64,000 bases of DNA from Isoetes taiwanensis. Lineage: Eukaryota > Streptophyta > Lycopodiopsida > Isoetales > Isoetaceae. The position numbers and the translations under genes were made by a program. Below, piece by piece: positions 34,910 to 45,339 of the stretch; positions within the stretch are counted from its first letter, which is position 1; each line of letters starts with the position of its first letter. Location of the stretch: assembly GCA_021234155.1 (NCBI GenBank), contig JAJEKV010000079.1, positions 2,300,789 to 2,364,788 of the forward strand, read 5' to 3'. Under the pieces are notes generated by a model. The model saw only the letters and a program-made list of their open reading frames with translations, had not been told where the DNA came from and made no database searches.

Positions 34910-35200
34910 TGCAGAGCAATTAAGCACCGAAGAGGTGCAAGTTCATTCCTTGAAAATCTATCCTCATCATAAAAGCTTGCTCAAACAACTCTGCCACCAA
35001 AGAAACGTCCACCTAGATCCACAAGACCCTTCGTAGCCTGCTCCGCATGATCAAATAATATAAAAATCCTCACAGCTTCTGTAGGTGGGTAGTCCGGTTC
35101 CGTTATTTCAAAAATAAGCACACGTGTTACTGTGCCATACTTTGCACACTCTGATGCAACTTCATCTTCGAGTTCATCATCCACCTCACCAGGACCAGCC
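34910..35200 (-). pseudogene. SPF45 (DRT111/RSN2-type) splicing factor, last RRM exon, with stop
   Basis: SPF45 acts in 3' splice-site choice in the nucleus through a C-terminal U2AF-homology RRM. The exon follows a TTATTTCAG acceptor (35201-35210) and encodes GPGEVDDELEDEVASECAKYG, TRVLIFEITEPDYP, AVRIFILFDHAEQATKGLVDL and GRFFGGRVV. A TGA at 34983-34981 then replaces the expected Arg codon (CGA to TGA), after which FYDEDRFSRNELAPL continues in frame. No other exon of the gene is visible nearby, so it is a fragment. It lies antisense to the GIF-like sequence. Confidence 0.87.
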
Positions 35201-35579
35201 TGAAATAACAAATGGTAACAATAAATTTGAGCACCTATAGTCCACATATAAGCTAAATTTTACTCAGAATATGTCAATGCAAAACATGGCGTGAATTAAG
35301 ACGTTGTCCTACATTAGCTTACTTCTTATTATGGTTCTAGCTATTACCTTGTGGAGGTGATGAAAAGCATGCGTCATAACCAATACCTTAGCCTGCCTGC
35401 CCTTGAAAGGCTATCCCAAATCATTTAACCTTAGCCTGCCTGCCCTTTCCCAATTCAAGATTGCGGAACAATATCCAATTTATTTATAAATACTTCTTAA
35501 TATCATCACCCTTCTGATATTATAAAATGCGCATTTTCATCTCTAAGAAGACACTATCCTAGTAGCTAAAGTTATTTAT
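35201..35579. other. no gene seen
   Basis: The first part is the intron side of the SPF45 exon on the minus strand. A short direct repeat (CCTTAGCCTGCCTGCCCTT) occurs at about 35388 and 35430. Confidence 0.5.
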
Positions 35580-35630
35580 AGCAGAGGACTGAAAATCCTC
35601 GTGTCACCAGTTCAAATCTGGTTCCTGGCA
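35580..35630 (+). pseudogene. plastid trnF-GAA fragment (nuclear plastid insertion)
   Basis: The 51 bases match the 3' two-thirds of chloroplast tRNA-Phe(GAA): anticodon arm AGGACTGAAAATCCT with anticodon GAA, variable loop, T arm (CCAGTTCAAATCTGG) and the acceptor 3' strand TTCCTGGCA. The D arm and acceptor 5' strand are absent, so it cannot make a tRNA. Nuclear tRNA-Phe has a different sequence, so plastid origin is clear. Confidence 0.85.
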
Positions 35631-36187
35631 TACTATAAATAGTGATAATTTCACTACTGTGAAGGTATGATCATTTTTTTTTTAATGGGGAAGGGATCCA
35701 TCGGTACGTATGTTTCATTCGGATGCTTGGTGCTTAAACGACCTTTGCACTTCAGATGCACATGAATCGATGTTCTTTACTTAGGTTTTGGTGGCTGGGA
35801 TGGATAGCCGATGTTGTTTTTCACAACCTTGGTTCATCTGCCTATACAAAGTGGTTTTCATGGTTTACCTATGCCATACCGTGGTTATCCTAAGATGCCA
35901 AGGAGAGGATAGCAAGGCTTGTTTGTTGGAAAATTTTCACAAAAATGCTTGAAAGAATTATGAGGCAAATTGATCCAAACAAGATGATGTGATACAAACT
36001 ACTCCATAACAGGTTCGAAATCTTTGTCAAAGGATTATGTTGCATTACTATTTTTGAGATGATGCATACACCCATCATTTCTTCTCCAAGAATCTAAATC
36101 TTGTTGTGCTTATATAACTAAATGTCTATGTAAGTGCATTTTTTTTTGCTGTGTGTCATAAAAAATGCATTGTCCATTTGTCTGCAG

Positions 36188-36468
36188 CTGTAACTTATAT
36201 TGACTCAAGCGCATTGCATGCCACCAAGGAACTCCATCAGGAATACAAGGCCAGAAATATACAAGTACGTTTTTCTTGTTCACGTAAATAGTTGTTTGTA
36301 TCTACGAGGCTTATTGATTGGTTGATGCTGATCTTTTATTCTCCCTTGGTTATGCAGATAGCATTCTCTAACCCCAATGACAATGTGATGAAATTATTTG
36401 CAAAGGCTGGAATCCCGGAACTGATAGGCAAGGATTGGTACTTTGTGCGAATCCATGATGCAGTTCAG
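36188..36468 (+). pseudogene. sulfate transporter (SULTR) STAS-domain exons, fragment
   Basis: SULTR proteins are membrane H+/sulfate symporters with a cytosolic STAS domain. Two exons with proper borders are visible: 36188-36264 (VTYIDSSALHATKELHQEY, donor GTACGT) and 36358-36468 (IAFSNPNDNVMKLFAKAG and IPELIGKDWYFVRIHDAVQ, donor GTTTGT, acceptor TATGCAG). The DSSA loop is the STAS signature that is often phosphorylated. No transmembrane exons are found nearby, so the gene is not complete here. No stop lies within the two exons. Confidence 0.85.
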
Positions 36469-36584
36469 GTTTGTCTTCGATTCAAATAAACAAGATTGTT
36501 TGGAAGTATAATGTGTTTAACAAGTGTTGCCTTATGCAGGTTGCACCGATTCCTCAGGGGCTCCCTTCCTTGACTTAATTCCCA

Positions 36585-36655
36585 AAAAGCCCTTCGTATT
36601 TTTAAAATTCCCAAAATGCCCTTAAATTTTAAATATTTTCCCAAATAACCCCATA
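36585..36655. repeat. A/T-rich repeats with CCCAAAATGCCCTT words
   Basis: Three or so imperfect units of TTCCCAAAA(T/A)GCCCTT. Their complement resembles the AAGGGCATTT repeats at 56130-56410 next to the MULE transposase. Such motifs are common in terminal regions of Mutator-like elements, so this could be an orphan end. Confidence 0.4.
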
Positions 36656-36802
36656 TATTTTATAGTTATGAAATTCGTGTGTTCTTTATTTCACAGGTTG
36701 CTAAACTCTTTAGTTGGATTTTGGAAGATAAAGGTAGTTCGTTGGCTATAGAGGATTTCGTTTCTAAATGTTCGGGGTTATGGTTTTGAATTGATTGTTA
36801 AA

Positions 36803-36878
36803 ATATGACTTTGAACTATGATTTAAGCCACTTCACCCTCCGGCCATGGAGGGCAACCCTCCGTGCGCAGCACCTTGT
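36803..36878 (+). repeat. dispersed repeat, partner of 31045-31120
   Basis: An inverted relative of 31045-31120, about 75 bp. Together they flank the gene-fragment cluster. Confidence 0.6.
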
Positions 36879-37004
36879 TCAAATCATATTCATTCATTAT
36901 ATATACCTTTTGCGTGCATTGTTTCACATCTTATCACTCATTAGAAATTCCACCATGTTAGAATCAGATAGTTCTAGACAACCTTTTTCTTGCCCTACCT
37001 TTCG

Positions 37005-37315
37005 CCAATGCTTCCAAATTAAGCCTCAAAGTTTTGTTCCCGTAAAGCCAAAATTATCCTGAATCCTACACGCTTCAACGCCCCAAGGTCAAGCTTTAGC
37101 ACCGCTGTATTTTGATGCTTGCTCTGGACCCGTCTGTTGTTCTTGCCGATTCTCATCTTCACAATTTTCATGGTCTTGAGAAATTGAAAGAGACCCAAAA
37201 AGGGGGCCAAACCCTTGAAATGCTTCCAAATTAGGCCTATGTTTTGTTCCCAGCCAAGCCAAAATTCTCTGAATCCTGCACATTTGTCACTGCCCCAAGG
37301 TCTGGCTTTAGCCAC
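37005..37315. repeat. two direct repeats of about 100 bp
   Basis: The units start near 37008 and 37217 (AATGCTTCCAAATTA, TTTTGTTCCC, GCCAAAATT, CCCCAAGGTC) and are separated by about 110 bp. No gene is evident. Confidence 0.75.
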
Positions 37316-37319
37316 CCCC

Positions 37320-39120
37320 CAACTTTGTCAATACCCCAAATGTACGTTGGCCTGGTAATTACGTAGATAATAGCGTAGATAATAGCATCTGATACTGATG
37401 CCCTCGAGGAAATCAAGTTTAAATGATACTGATGCCGTCAGAATGTGGGCACTGTTTAAATGAGGTGCAAAACCCAAAGCCCATTCAAGATCAACAAACA
37501 AATCCATGCAGCACAAATCCCGAAGCATGTGGATCTTGGCATCAATCTCATATGAGTTCAATTTAAGTTTGCAACTACTAGGACCCCCTTTTAACATTTC
37601 AAACTGCAATGAGATGGCATGAATATTCAGACACAGTCCAAGTAAAAGTATGAAGGTGTCACAAAAGAAATGAAGTCAGGAATTTGGACCGTGCATTTAA
37701 TTCCGTATGTTCATCATCACTTGTTCTGCAAAATCACAACCCTTGGCAATTTTAACGTCCAAATAACAATGCCGTGCATATTGCGTGGGCCTTCCTACAA
37801 ATATAGAAAATAGAAACAATTAGTCAAATTGGAGCGTACATTTTGGTTGTCAACCATGAACTAGACAGGGACAACAACTAGAAATTACCGAAGGAACTGG
37901 ATTCTTGCAACAAATAAGATGAAATTGAGACATCATGTTCTTCCATTGCACTTCAGATAACGCAGAGAATTCCGTTACAAACTGAGAGTACAATCGTTTG
38001 AATTAGAAGTCTGAATTAGCAGAAGAATAGCTAGATGGCTTTGTAGCTGCGTGAGGTTTCTAGGAGCAGCTGCAAGCTGCAATAACGATGCAATTTTCTA
38101 CAACCTTATATCAGAACGAATAGTAGTACGCCGATGCTCCAAATCCTCCAAAAAACATATATTAAGACCTGAAATAAAAAGAAACATTGAAATAAGAATA
38201 AACCGACATGAAAATTCGTTCCACCATACCATTTCAATCTGGTATTTCACAACGCAAATCAATACCATGTATTTCACTCCTTGTCAAAATATAAGGTTCT
38301 TAAATAGCAACAGACTATAAATAGTTCTCAAATAGCATCAGACTATAAATAGAGGAGATATCCAAGGCACCGACTTTGCCATGTGCTTCGAAGAGAGCTA
38401 TAGATGCTCAAAAAAATTCTAGAAAACAAAACCGGATCAACAAATATAACAATTTTCCAGACTTGTCCGGAAATCTGCAACTGGCACAACGAATAAATTT
38501 ACAATACTCCAACATGCTATGTAATGCAGCCACATGCTTGCAAAGCATACAAAGTCTAGGAAGCAGCATACTGCCCTGAGATAACAATTGGACGGGTTGG
38601 ACAGAGCAAAACACGCACCTTACTCATATTTAAGTTAATGCATTCATTTCCATCAAAGATCTGCACATTCAGCAAGAAGATCACCAAAGAAAAGCATCTG
38701 AAAAGACATACTTACACTTCTTGCAACCTTGGAATGCATTATCCGAGCCACATGAGCGTTCACTGGGCCAAAACCGGCATAGCCCTACTTTCTTTCGGAT
38801 TGAATGAATAAATGAGACCTTCGCAAACAAAAAATATTACTGGTTCCAAAGCTCCAGATGTACTCTACTACCTAATCAGTGCATCGGCAACCTATTTAGG
38901 CCCTGCATTGGAAACATACTCAGAATCCAAATAAAATTTAACCAACAAAGATCCTTACCACCGGAGTTAAGATACGATCCATTACCATTGAGAACTTAAA
39001 GTCAAAGCGGATGTAAACGGAGTTGGTTCTAAACTTTTCCTGTGCCTGATTTGTGCTAGCCCTTGTATTTGAATCATTTGGGTTGCCATTACTGTATGGA
39101 GCCTGAAACAACAAAAGTTC
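37320..39120. other. no confident gene; possible minus-strand exons
   Basis: A minus-strand stretch at about 39110-38955 reads EKFRTNSVYIRFDFKFSM and DRILTPV and ends at a GTAAGG donor, as an exon would. The frame at 39461-39204 (MRSRNTAQFQRHDAVIIYC, AYRQALHIASNVLSLLK) may be the preceding exon. I do not recognise the protein. The rest is A/T-rich with no visible gene. Confidence 0.35.
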
Positions 39121-39308
39121 CCTCTAGTATAGACCAAAGGAAATGTTCTTCATACCAATCGAAGAGAAAGAAAAGGCAAACTTGGAGCTTGATCTCATAA
39201 TGTCTAGCTCTGTTCCTCTAGTATAGACCAAAGGAAATGTTCTTCATACCAATCGAAGAGAAAGAAAAGGCAAACTTGGAGCTTGATCTCATGATGTCTA
39301 GCTCTGTT
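39121..39308. repeat. 94-bp tandem duplication
   Basis: The unit starting CCTCTAGTATAGACC occurs at 39121-39214 and 39215-39308, with one visible difference. It is very recent. Confidence 0.92.
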
Positions 39309-39612
39309 CTTAAGAAGTGAAAGGACATTACTTGCTATGTGCAAAGCTTGCCTATATGCTGCTGCAAGGTCCATACCACAGAAAAAAGGCATAGCAATTC
39401 GATTACAATAAATGATTACCGCATCATGCCGCTGGAATTGAGCGGTGTTTCTGGACCTCAATAGAGGGTTGCTTGCAACAGAATTTGGAAAAAAAAATAA
39501 GCCCCATCAGGGCAAATATCAGACTATCCCTATATTGGCTGCTAATCTTGGTATTCAAATCTTGCTTGGCAAGCATTAGCAAACTTCAAAGGCCACGAAA
39601 ATAATTATCATG

Positions 39613-41631
39613 AGAAGCTTTCTGAAAAATGAAAAACAGAAATACTGTATATGATCAGCTCAGAGTCACTAAACAAGAACTTCTCTTGGACCCTTTCAAT
39701 ACTTCCCTCCACTCACTGGAGGCAGATCTTGAAGGCAGAGCAAAGGCTATTGAAGAGGAAGAAGCCAGAGGAGCTGCAGTAAGATCCAAAACTAAATGGT
39801 ATACAGATGCAGACCATGAGAACTCCAAGCACTTTTTCAGACGCGCAGGAGCTCGGTTGGCTGAGAATGGTATTACTTCCATTATTGATGACCAACAAAA
39901 CAAGATTGACTCATCTGATGGGATCGGTTCGTATGTGAGAGATAGCTTTCAGAACATGTTCAAGGAGGACCCTCTCCCCTGTGATTATGATCCTTTGCTT
40001 CAAAGTTGGTTGGCAAAAATACAATGGGGGGTCAAATTTTCGCAAAATGATAACAGAAGTTTAACATGTGAGCTAAGGGATGATGAAATCTTCAGAACTC
40101 TCTCAATCCCCTGGCCCTGATGGGTTCCCTCCAGAGTTTTTTGTGGAATTTTGGGACCTTCTTGGGCCTGCATTTATCAGAGCAGTCAAGGGGGCCTGGG
40201 ACGCTCACTATCTACATCATGCCCTGTCCGCGGGCTTCATCTCCTTAGTTCCTAAGGTTGCTCGACCACAAAGGCTAAATGAATGGAGACCAATTGCCTT
40301 GACGAATGTGTTATACAAGGTCATCATGAAAGTAATCGCCAACCGATTGAAACCTATCCTTGGTAGAGTTATTGGGAATGAGCAAACAGCCTTTTTACCA
40401 GGGAGGCACATCTTGGATAACTTCATTGCAGCAAGAGAAGGTTTGCACTGGTGTAAGCTTTCCAAACAGAATTGTGTTTTTGTAAAGATGGACTTTCGTA
40501 AAGCTTACGATACCCTTCGTTGGAGGGGTCTACAAGATATCATGCTACATATGGGCTTTAATGCCTCATTCGTTGAACTATCGTTGGGCCTGAACAAGCT
40601 TGCCTCAGCTTCAGTTCTTATCAATGGGCAGCCCTCTGGCCTGTTTGAACTAAGAAAAGGAATTCGACAAGGATGCCCCCTGGCACTCTACCTATTCCAT
40701 ATCATGGCCAATTTTCTTACCAGATTGGTGGAGTTTAAAGTCTTGGAGGGCACTCTCTCAGGGCTTCAACTTCCGGAATCTCAGAATAAACTTACGATCA
40801 TGCAATATGCAGATGATACATTCATCTTCCTTAGATTTGACGACTCTAGTTTTGAGTCCTTTCATGAAGTATTAAATGTTTTTGGAAAAATATCAGGGAT
40901 AGAGCTCAATGTATCAAAATGTGCTGTTATCTGGCCCTTTGAGAAGGATGTTGATCCAAGAGTGAAAAATCTTGGCTTTCGAGTGCTTAGGGATGAGGCT
41001 ACCAAATTCCTTGGCCTACCTTTAGTCCTCTCTCCAAACTTAAAAGGTTTATGGTCACCTATTTTGGACCACCTGAGGAAGAAAATCAATCTATGGTCAG
41101 CCAAAGGTCTATCTATTGCTGGAAGGATAGCAGTGGCTAAGGCTGTTCTAGCTGCTTCCCATGTTTATTACTCCTCATTATTGTGGCCCGTAAGGTCGCT
41201 CTACCATCAAATCCAGACCATTATCAGGAAATTCATATGGAAAGGAGGAATGCATAAAGTGGCCTGGGCAGAAATGTGTCTCAGTATGGATGATGGCGGA
41301 ATGGGATGCAAAGAACTAACAACCAAGCACACATTTTAGCTGGAAGATATGTTTGGAGGGCTTTGCATGGTATCTCCTCCCCCGCTCTACACTTTGTTGC
41401 ATACTGGCTTCAGCGTTGTACACTAAAAGGTAAGCCATCTCTACCCCGTGATGAAATGGGTTCCTTTTTCTTTAGTTATAAAATTGCCCCAGGCGCATCT
41501 CCCGTCATGCGTAAGATACTTGAAGCTTGGCTGGAAGTTCAAAATCTATTTGAGCCCACGGATATACCTAGAGAGGCTGGTAAGGTGAGCATTTTTTGGA
41601 ACACAAAGGTTTGGTCAAGAAACAACCTCCC
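39613..41631 (+). pseudogene. L1-type LINE ORF2, left part (reverse transcriptase)
   Basis: ORF2 of a non-LTR retrotransposon, 5' truncated. Frame 39629-40120 holds the pre-RT region (KWYTDADHENSKHFFRRA). After a frameshift near 40090, 40080-41339 gives RT: SPGPDGFPPEFF, WRPIALTNVLYK, FVKMDFRKAYDT, RQGCPLALYLFH and catalytic QYADDTFIF. Frame 41306-41631 continues the thumb and C-terminal region, ending at KVWSRNNLP where E2 inserts. The endonuclease domain is absent. The remainder of the ORF resumes at 53872. Confidence 0.93.
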
Positions 41632-43264
41632 TGTGACGTTCCAAGGGAATATACGCCATAAATACGTATATTCCTGGACCCGTCACCATACAAGTCTACC
41701 TAGGTAGCCTTGTATGCCTTGGATAAGTGGCAAGGGGTGCATATCTAAGTTAATTGTTTAACTTAGATAACCTTAGGATAAGGCTCATTTCCACATGGCC
41801 TTATCCTATTGGGCAATAGCCACACGGCCTCATCTTAGTGGTGCCACATGGCATCCCACGTGGACCCACACCTATATGAGCTCTAACCCTAACCCTAGAC
41901 CCTTTTCCCTGACCTAGCACCTGAGCTCTCATCCACGTGCCCGAAACCCCGTTTCGAGCACCGTTCGTCATAGTCTAGCCTGGAGCAGCAGCCCCTGGAG
42001 GGTGTGTATGATCGTAGAGGGAGCAAGCCTTCGAACCACGTCTAGGAGCATGGAGACGCCAGGGATGGGAGGAAGCGCTTCTGGAGGAGGTAGGTTGAGT
42101 AGAGTTCATGTTAGTTCATCTGGAAGTTAGCACTCCAGATGGGTTAGTGATTCGTGTCTAGAGTAGAGCCACCCTAGATCCTTTGTTGAACATCTTGAAC
42201 CCTAATCAAGGAACCCTAACTGATAGTTAGATATGTATGATTAGGTTAAGATGTTCATATGATATTGTTCATGATGATTATGTGATGATGGTTGATCATG
42301 TTGTTCCTCTTGTGTTGGGAAGGGGGGTAGAGACCTAGGGCCATATGTAGTATGCTCCTAGTGTAGATCCCTTAGTTCCTATTAATTGCGGCATGTGCAT
42401 AGGAACCCACCGGGCTATGGAAGCTATGATGTGACTCAGCACCACACAACGGGGCTAGAGGCAAGATGGAGGGTGGATCCCTACCGAGTGGGGGCTTTGG
42501 GGATCCCACAGTGAGCTAGGCTTATGGTCTCACCACTGCAGTGGGCGAGCATGGGTCCGACACCTCCCAGGGGCAATGGTGTCGCCCGCCTCAAGAGTTG
42601 CAAGTGTCACCTTGGCTCTTGTTTTGGGGGTTCAATCAGTGCAATCGTGTGTGTCGCCACGATTCTCTAGCCACCCGTGGAGCCTCTAGACCCCGGGAAG
42701 GGGAGATGCAACCCTTCCTACCTCGTCGGACCAGGGAGATGCAACCTGGAGTAGTCCCGATGGTGATGCCATGGGATTGCGTATCCGGAAGGTTAGAGTC
42801 ATGCCATAGCTTGATCTAGCCCATCTGCAAAGTATGCACAGGAGGGGCGGATGGAGTGGTCAACCCTAGCCATTGTCTTATGCCAGCCCCGCCATTGTTA
42901 TGATTCGGTCTGCTCTATCTTGAGGCCTATCCAGTCAGTCGACTACCTTTCGAGTCGGAGCCACGGGTAGGAGCTCTCATGTTTTATGGCATATGATTAT
43001 GTTCCTTGCATCTATGGATATGCGCTTGAGCTACCCCGCGAGGTAGCATATTGTATTGTATTGCTAGTTCTGACGTGTTATGCTTCCGCTGTGATAGGAG
43101 CCCATAGGGGAAGGGCGCGCAAGACACCTTCGTGTCCCCTTCCCGCACTACGGAGGATCCCAGAGTGTGGGATAGACGGAGGGCCTGTGCGGTTGATGAG
43201 CCGGACGGGGGATTTCCTGCCGAGTGTACGGCCGGGCGCCGTATGTTTAGCAGGGAGCATCACA
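41632..43264 (+). repeat. E2 5' LTR
   Basis: 1,633 bp from TGTGACG to CATCACA. Subterminal palindromes: GGAATATACG/CGTATATTCC (41646-41674) and TACGGC/GCCGTA (43227-43243). Frames inside are not genes. Confidence 0.95.
41870..41900 (+). promoter_or_regulatory. putative E2 promoter: TATA-like box and telobox-like repeats
   Basis: CCTATATGAG is followed within 10 bp by CTAACCCTAACCCTAG, telomere-like words resembling the AAACCCTA telobox common in promoters of plant translation and histone genes. The 3' LTR has the same block (about 52470-52500). E1 LTRs have AAACCCTAGCCCTAACCC on the minus strand near 1305-1321. The start site is inferred, not shown. Confidence 0.45.
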
Positions 43265-43265
43265 A

Positions 43266-43277
43266 TGGTATCAGAGC
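43266..43277 (+). other. E2 primer-binding site
   Basis: TGGTATCAGAGC, complementary to initiator tRNA-Met, one base inside the 5' LTR. Confidence 0.96.
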
Positions 43278-43832
43278 GATGTTCTTGGTTGACCAAGAAC
43301 TAGCACTGACCATAACCATGAAAGTAGCCTAACAGGCCTATAGGGGTGTGAAATAAAAATTTCCACCATCGAACCTCGAAATAGGGGAAAAAATTTTTCT
43401 CCTAGGTAGTGGGTCCGAAATTAGGTTAAGAAGCAAATGAGTCAAATTCACCTTCTAGTAAAATTGGAGTGAAAATTATGCATCTGCATCAAATTTCACC
43501 TAAAATGGGTCGAAGAATCATGCCAATCGGAGACCTGGGTGAAAAATGGCGCAAATCTATAATTAATACTTCAAACTATTAGGAAATTTGAAATTCTTAA
43601 GGTATAATACGAATTTTAGTATATGTATTAGAAATTAAACATATATTAATAATAAGGGTACTATGGGGTAATTAATAAGGGGGGCTAATAAGTAGGCCTA
43701 TTGATGGTAGGAGAATATTCCCAGGGACCCTTCCTTTTAAATAGTCTTGCCACCTCATTTTCCCTCCAAACCTTTCCTCCACCTTATCTCTCTTGATCAG
43801 CCTTACGTCACCCATTTTCTTGACCGTCAAGT
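43278..43832 (+). other. E2 leader
   Basis: A/T-rich untranslated leader between PBS and ORFa; no gene seen. It is probably where packaging and dimerisation signals lie, by analogy only. Confidence 0.6.
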
Positions 43833-44926
43833 ATGGCTCGCACCAAACAGACAGCTAGGAAGTTCGGCGAGTGACCCACACTCTCGATGGCGCAGGTAGC
43901 AGCGGGACGCCATACGAAGAAAATCCCGGAGCACCTCCGACCTAAGAAGGGGGAAGAGGAGTTTCCCTCCAGCAGCAGCGACGCAACCTATCACGATGCT
44001 GAGGAGGCGCCTAGCAGCAGCAGCTCTTCGTCGGCGGGCACCCAGAGAACTGGCGAGTCCCGCCACTTTGGGCCTCACTCGGACACGGAGGTAGAGGAGC
44101 AGGTAGAAGAGCAGGTTGAAGAGCAGGTGGAAGAGGCGGGTCCTTCAGTGCCCAAGAAGAAGGGCAAGGAGAAAGTTGCGAGTGGCCTAAGAGAGGGCTG
44201 CGAGGAAGAAGAGGGAGCGTGAGCGGGAGCTGAGGGAGCAGGAAAGAAGGACCAAGAGGAGGAACGATCGGCCCCGGAGGACCGTAGTAATTGAAGAGCC
44301 TCCCCGGCATGAGGAAGACGAGGTGGAAGAAGGGGGAGGCGACGAGGAAGAGGAGCAGGGGGAGGACGCTGACCCAAGGCCACCTTATCCAAAGTGGCCC
44401 GAGCCACCTAAGGTGGTTAAGAAGGTATATATGGGCGAAGCGATCCTTTTTCGCCTTTGAAGGAGGACCGCCTACCAACGCCAGCCCTCAAGGTGTATCA
44501 ACAATACCCGCCGCTGGACGAGGTATAATGATTGGTACCGCCGTAACGCCCAACGCATCCGCGGGAGGGGGGCCGCCACCAAAGAATCAGCCCAAGCCGC
44601 CACCGCCACCAATTCCCGAAAGCCAAAAGAAGGTCCACCATGGGCCTAACTCCCCGCGCCGAAGTTTTTCGAGATTAAGCACTTCCAACAGTGCACTAAT
44701 CTCCTGATTAGGAAGGCACCATTCGAGCGGCTCATGCGAGAAGTGATGCAGGAGTTCGTCACCGACTATCGGGTGACGTCGCTAACAACTAGGGTAGGTA
44801 GCTGCGGAAGCAGAGCTCACCCAAATACTCGAAGAAGGAAAACCTCTCACGCAATCCATGCGAGGGTGACCCCGATGCCCAAGGACATACACTGGCGCCA
44901 ATGCGATCCGCAAGGAACGCCCTTGA
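43833..44926 (+). pseudogene. E2 ORFa: histone H3 homologue with long linker (broken)
   Basis: ATG at 43833 starts MARTKQTARKFGE, identical to the H3 tail through K9, then TGA (43872). The same frame continues with MAQVAAGRHTKKIPEHL, a Ser/Glu-rich linker with a triple EEQVEEQV repeat (near 44090-44130), a basic stretch in a shifted frame (RKKRERERELREQERR, near 44200-44260) and an acidic stretch. At 44660-44926 the H3 histone fold is readable across frames: EIKHFQQCTNLLIRKAPFER, LMREVMQEFVTDYRV, then AIHAR, TPMPKDIH and a terminal KERP-stop. H113 and D123 equivalents are kept. At least four frame breaks plus the stop disable this copy. The linker differs from E1 while tail and fold are shared. 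Confidence 0.92.
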
Positions 44927-45144
44927 GGATGCAAATTTTGTGTAAAATAGTGTAATTATTAAGTTTTTTTCCCTATAAATATAAAATTTTGTTGCAAACT
45001 GACCTTAAAATTTGTAGGAAAATGTGTTAAGTAGCTCAAAAATTACTTTAGTTTTGACCATTAAAATTGGGATGTTCAAAGAAAACTTAATTAGTTAAAT
45101 ATTCTAGCTTAATTAGTTGAAAAATTGGAAAAATTGGCGAAACT

Positions 45145-45206
45145 GGGTCGCGTTGCGCAAAACCCCTCTGCGCCCGCGACGCAGAGCCATTCTGCGCAAC
45201 GCCACC
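45145..45206. promoter_or_regulatory. hairpin 1 between ORFa and ORFb of E2
   Basis: Outer arms GGGTCGCGTTGCGCA (45145-45159) and TGCGCAACGCCACCC (45192-45206) pair with one mismatch. Inside, CTCTGCG (45166-45172) pairs perfectly with CGCAGAG (45180-45186), giving a stacked stem-loop. The core GCGTTGCGC recalls the ACGTTGCGCC arm of E1. Confidence 0.88.
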
Positions 45207-45339
45207 CGATTTCGGCACTTTGTCATTAATTGATGTCCAAATTGAGTAATATAAGTTGCTAGTTAGGTTAGAAGCATGCTAGAGAGTCATGTTAGGATCT
45301 TTAAATTCCCTGAAACTCTTCATAAAAGTAGAAATAACC

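Noticed and set aside
35580-35630. Functional tRNA gene
   Set aside because: D arm and acceptor 5' strand are missing.
43833-43871. The H3 tail match as chance
   Set aside because: Nine or ten exact residues at an ATG, present in two divergent elements with synonymous codon differences, followed downstream by an H3 fold.
44011-44478. Minus-strand frames of 110-155 codons opposite ORFa
   Set aside because: They are antisense shadows of the Glu/Lys-rich linker, giving Leu/Pro-rich translations with no domain.
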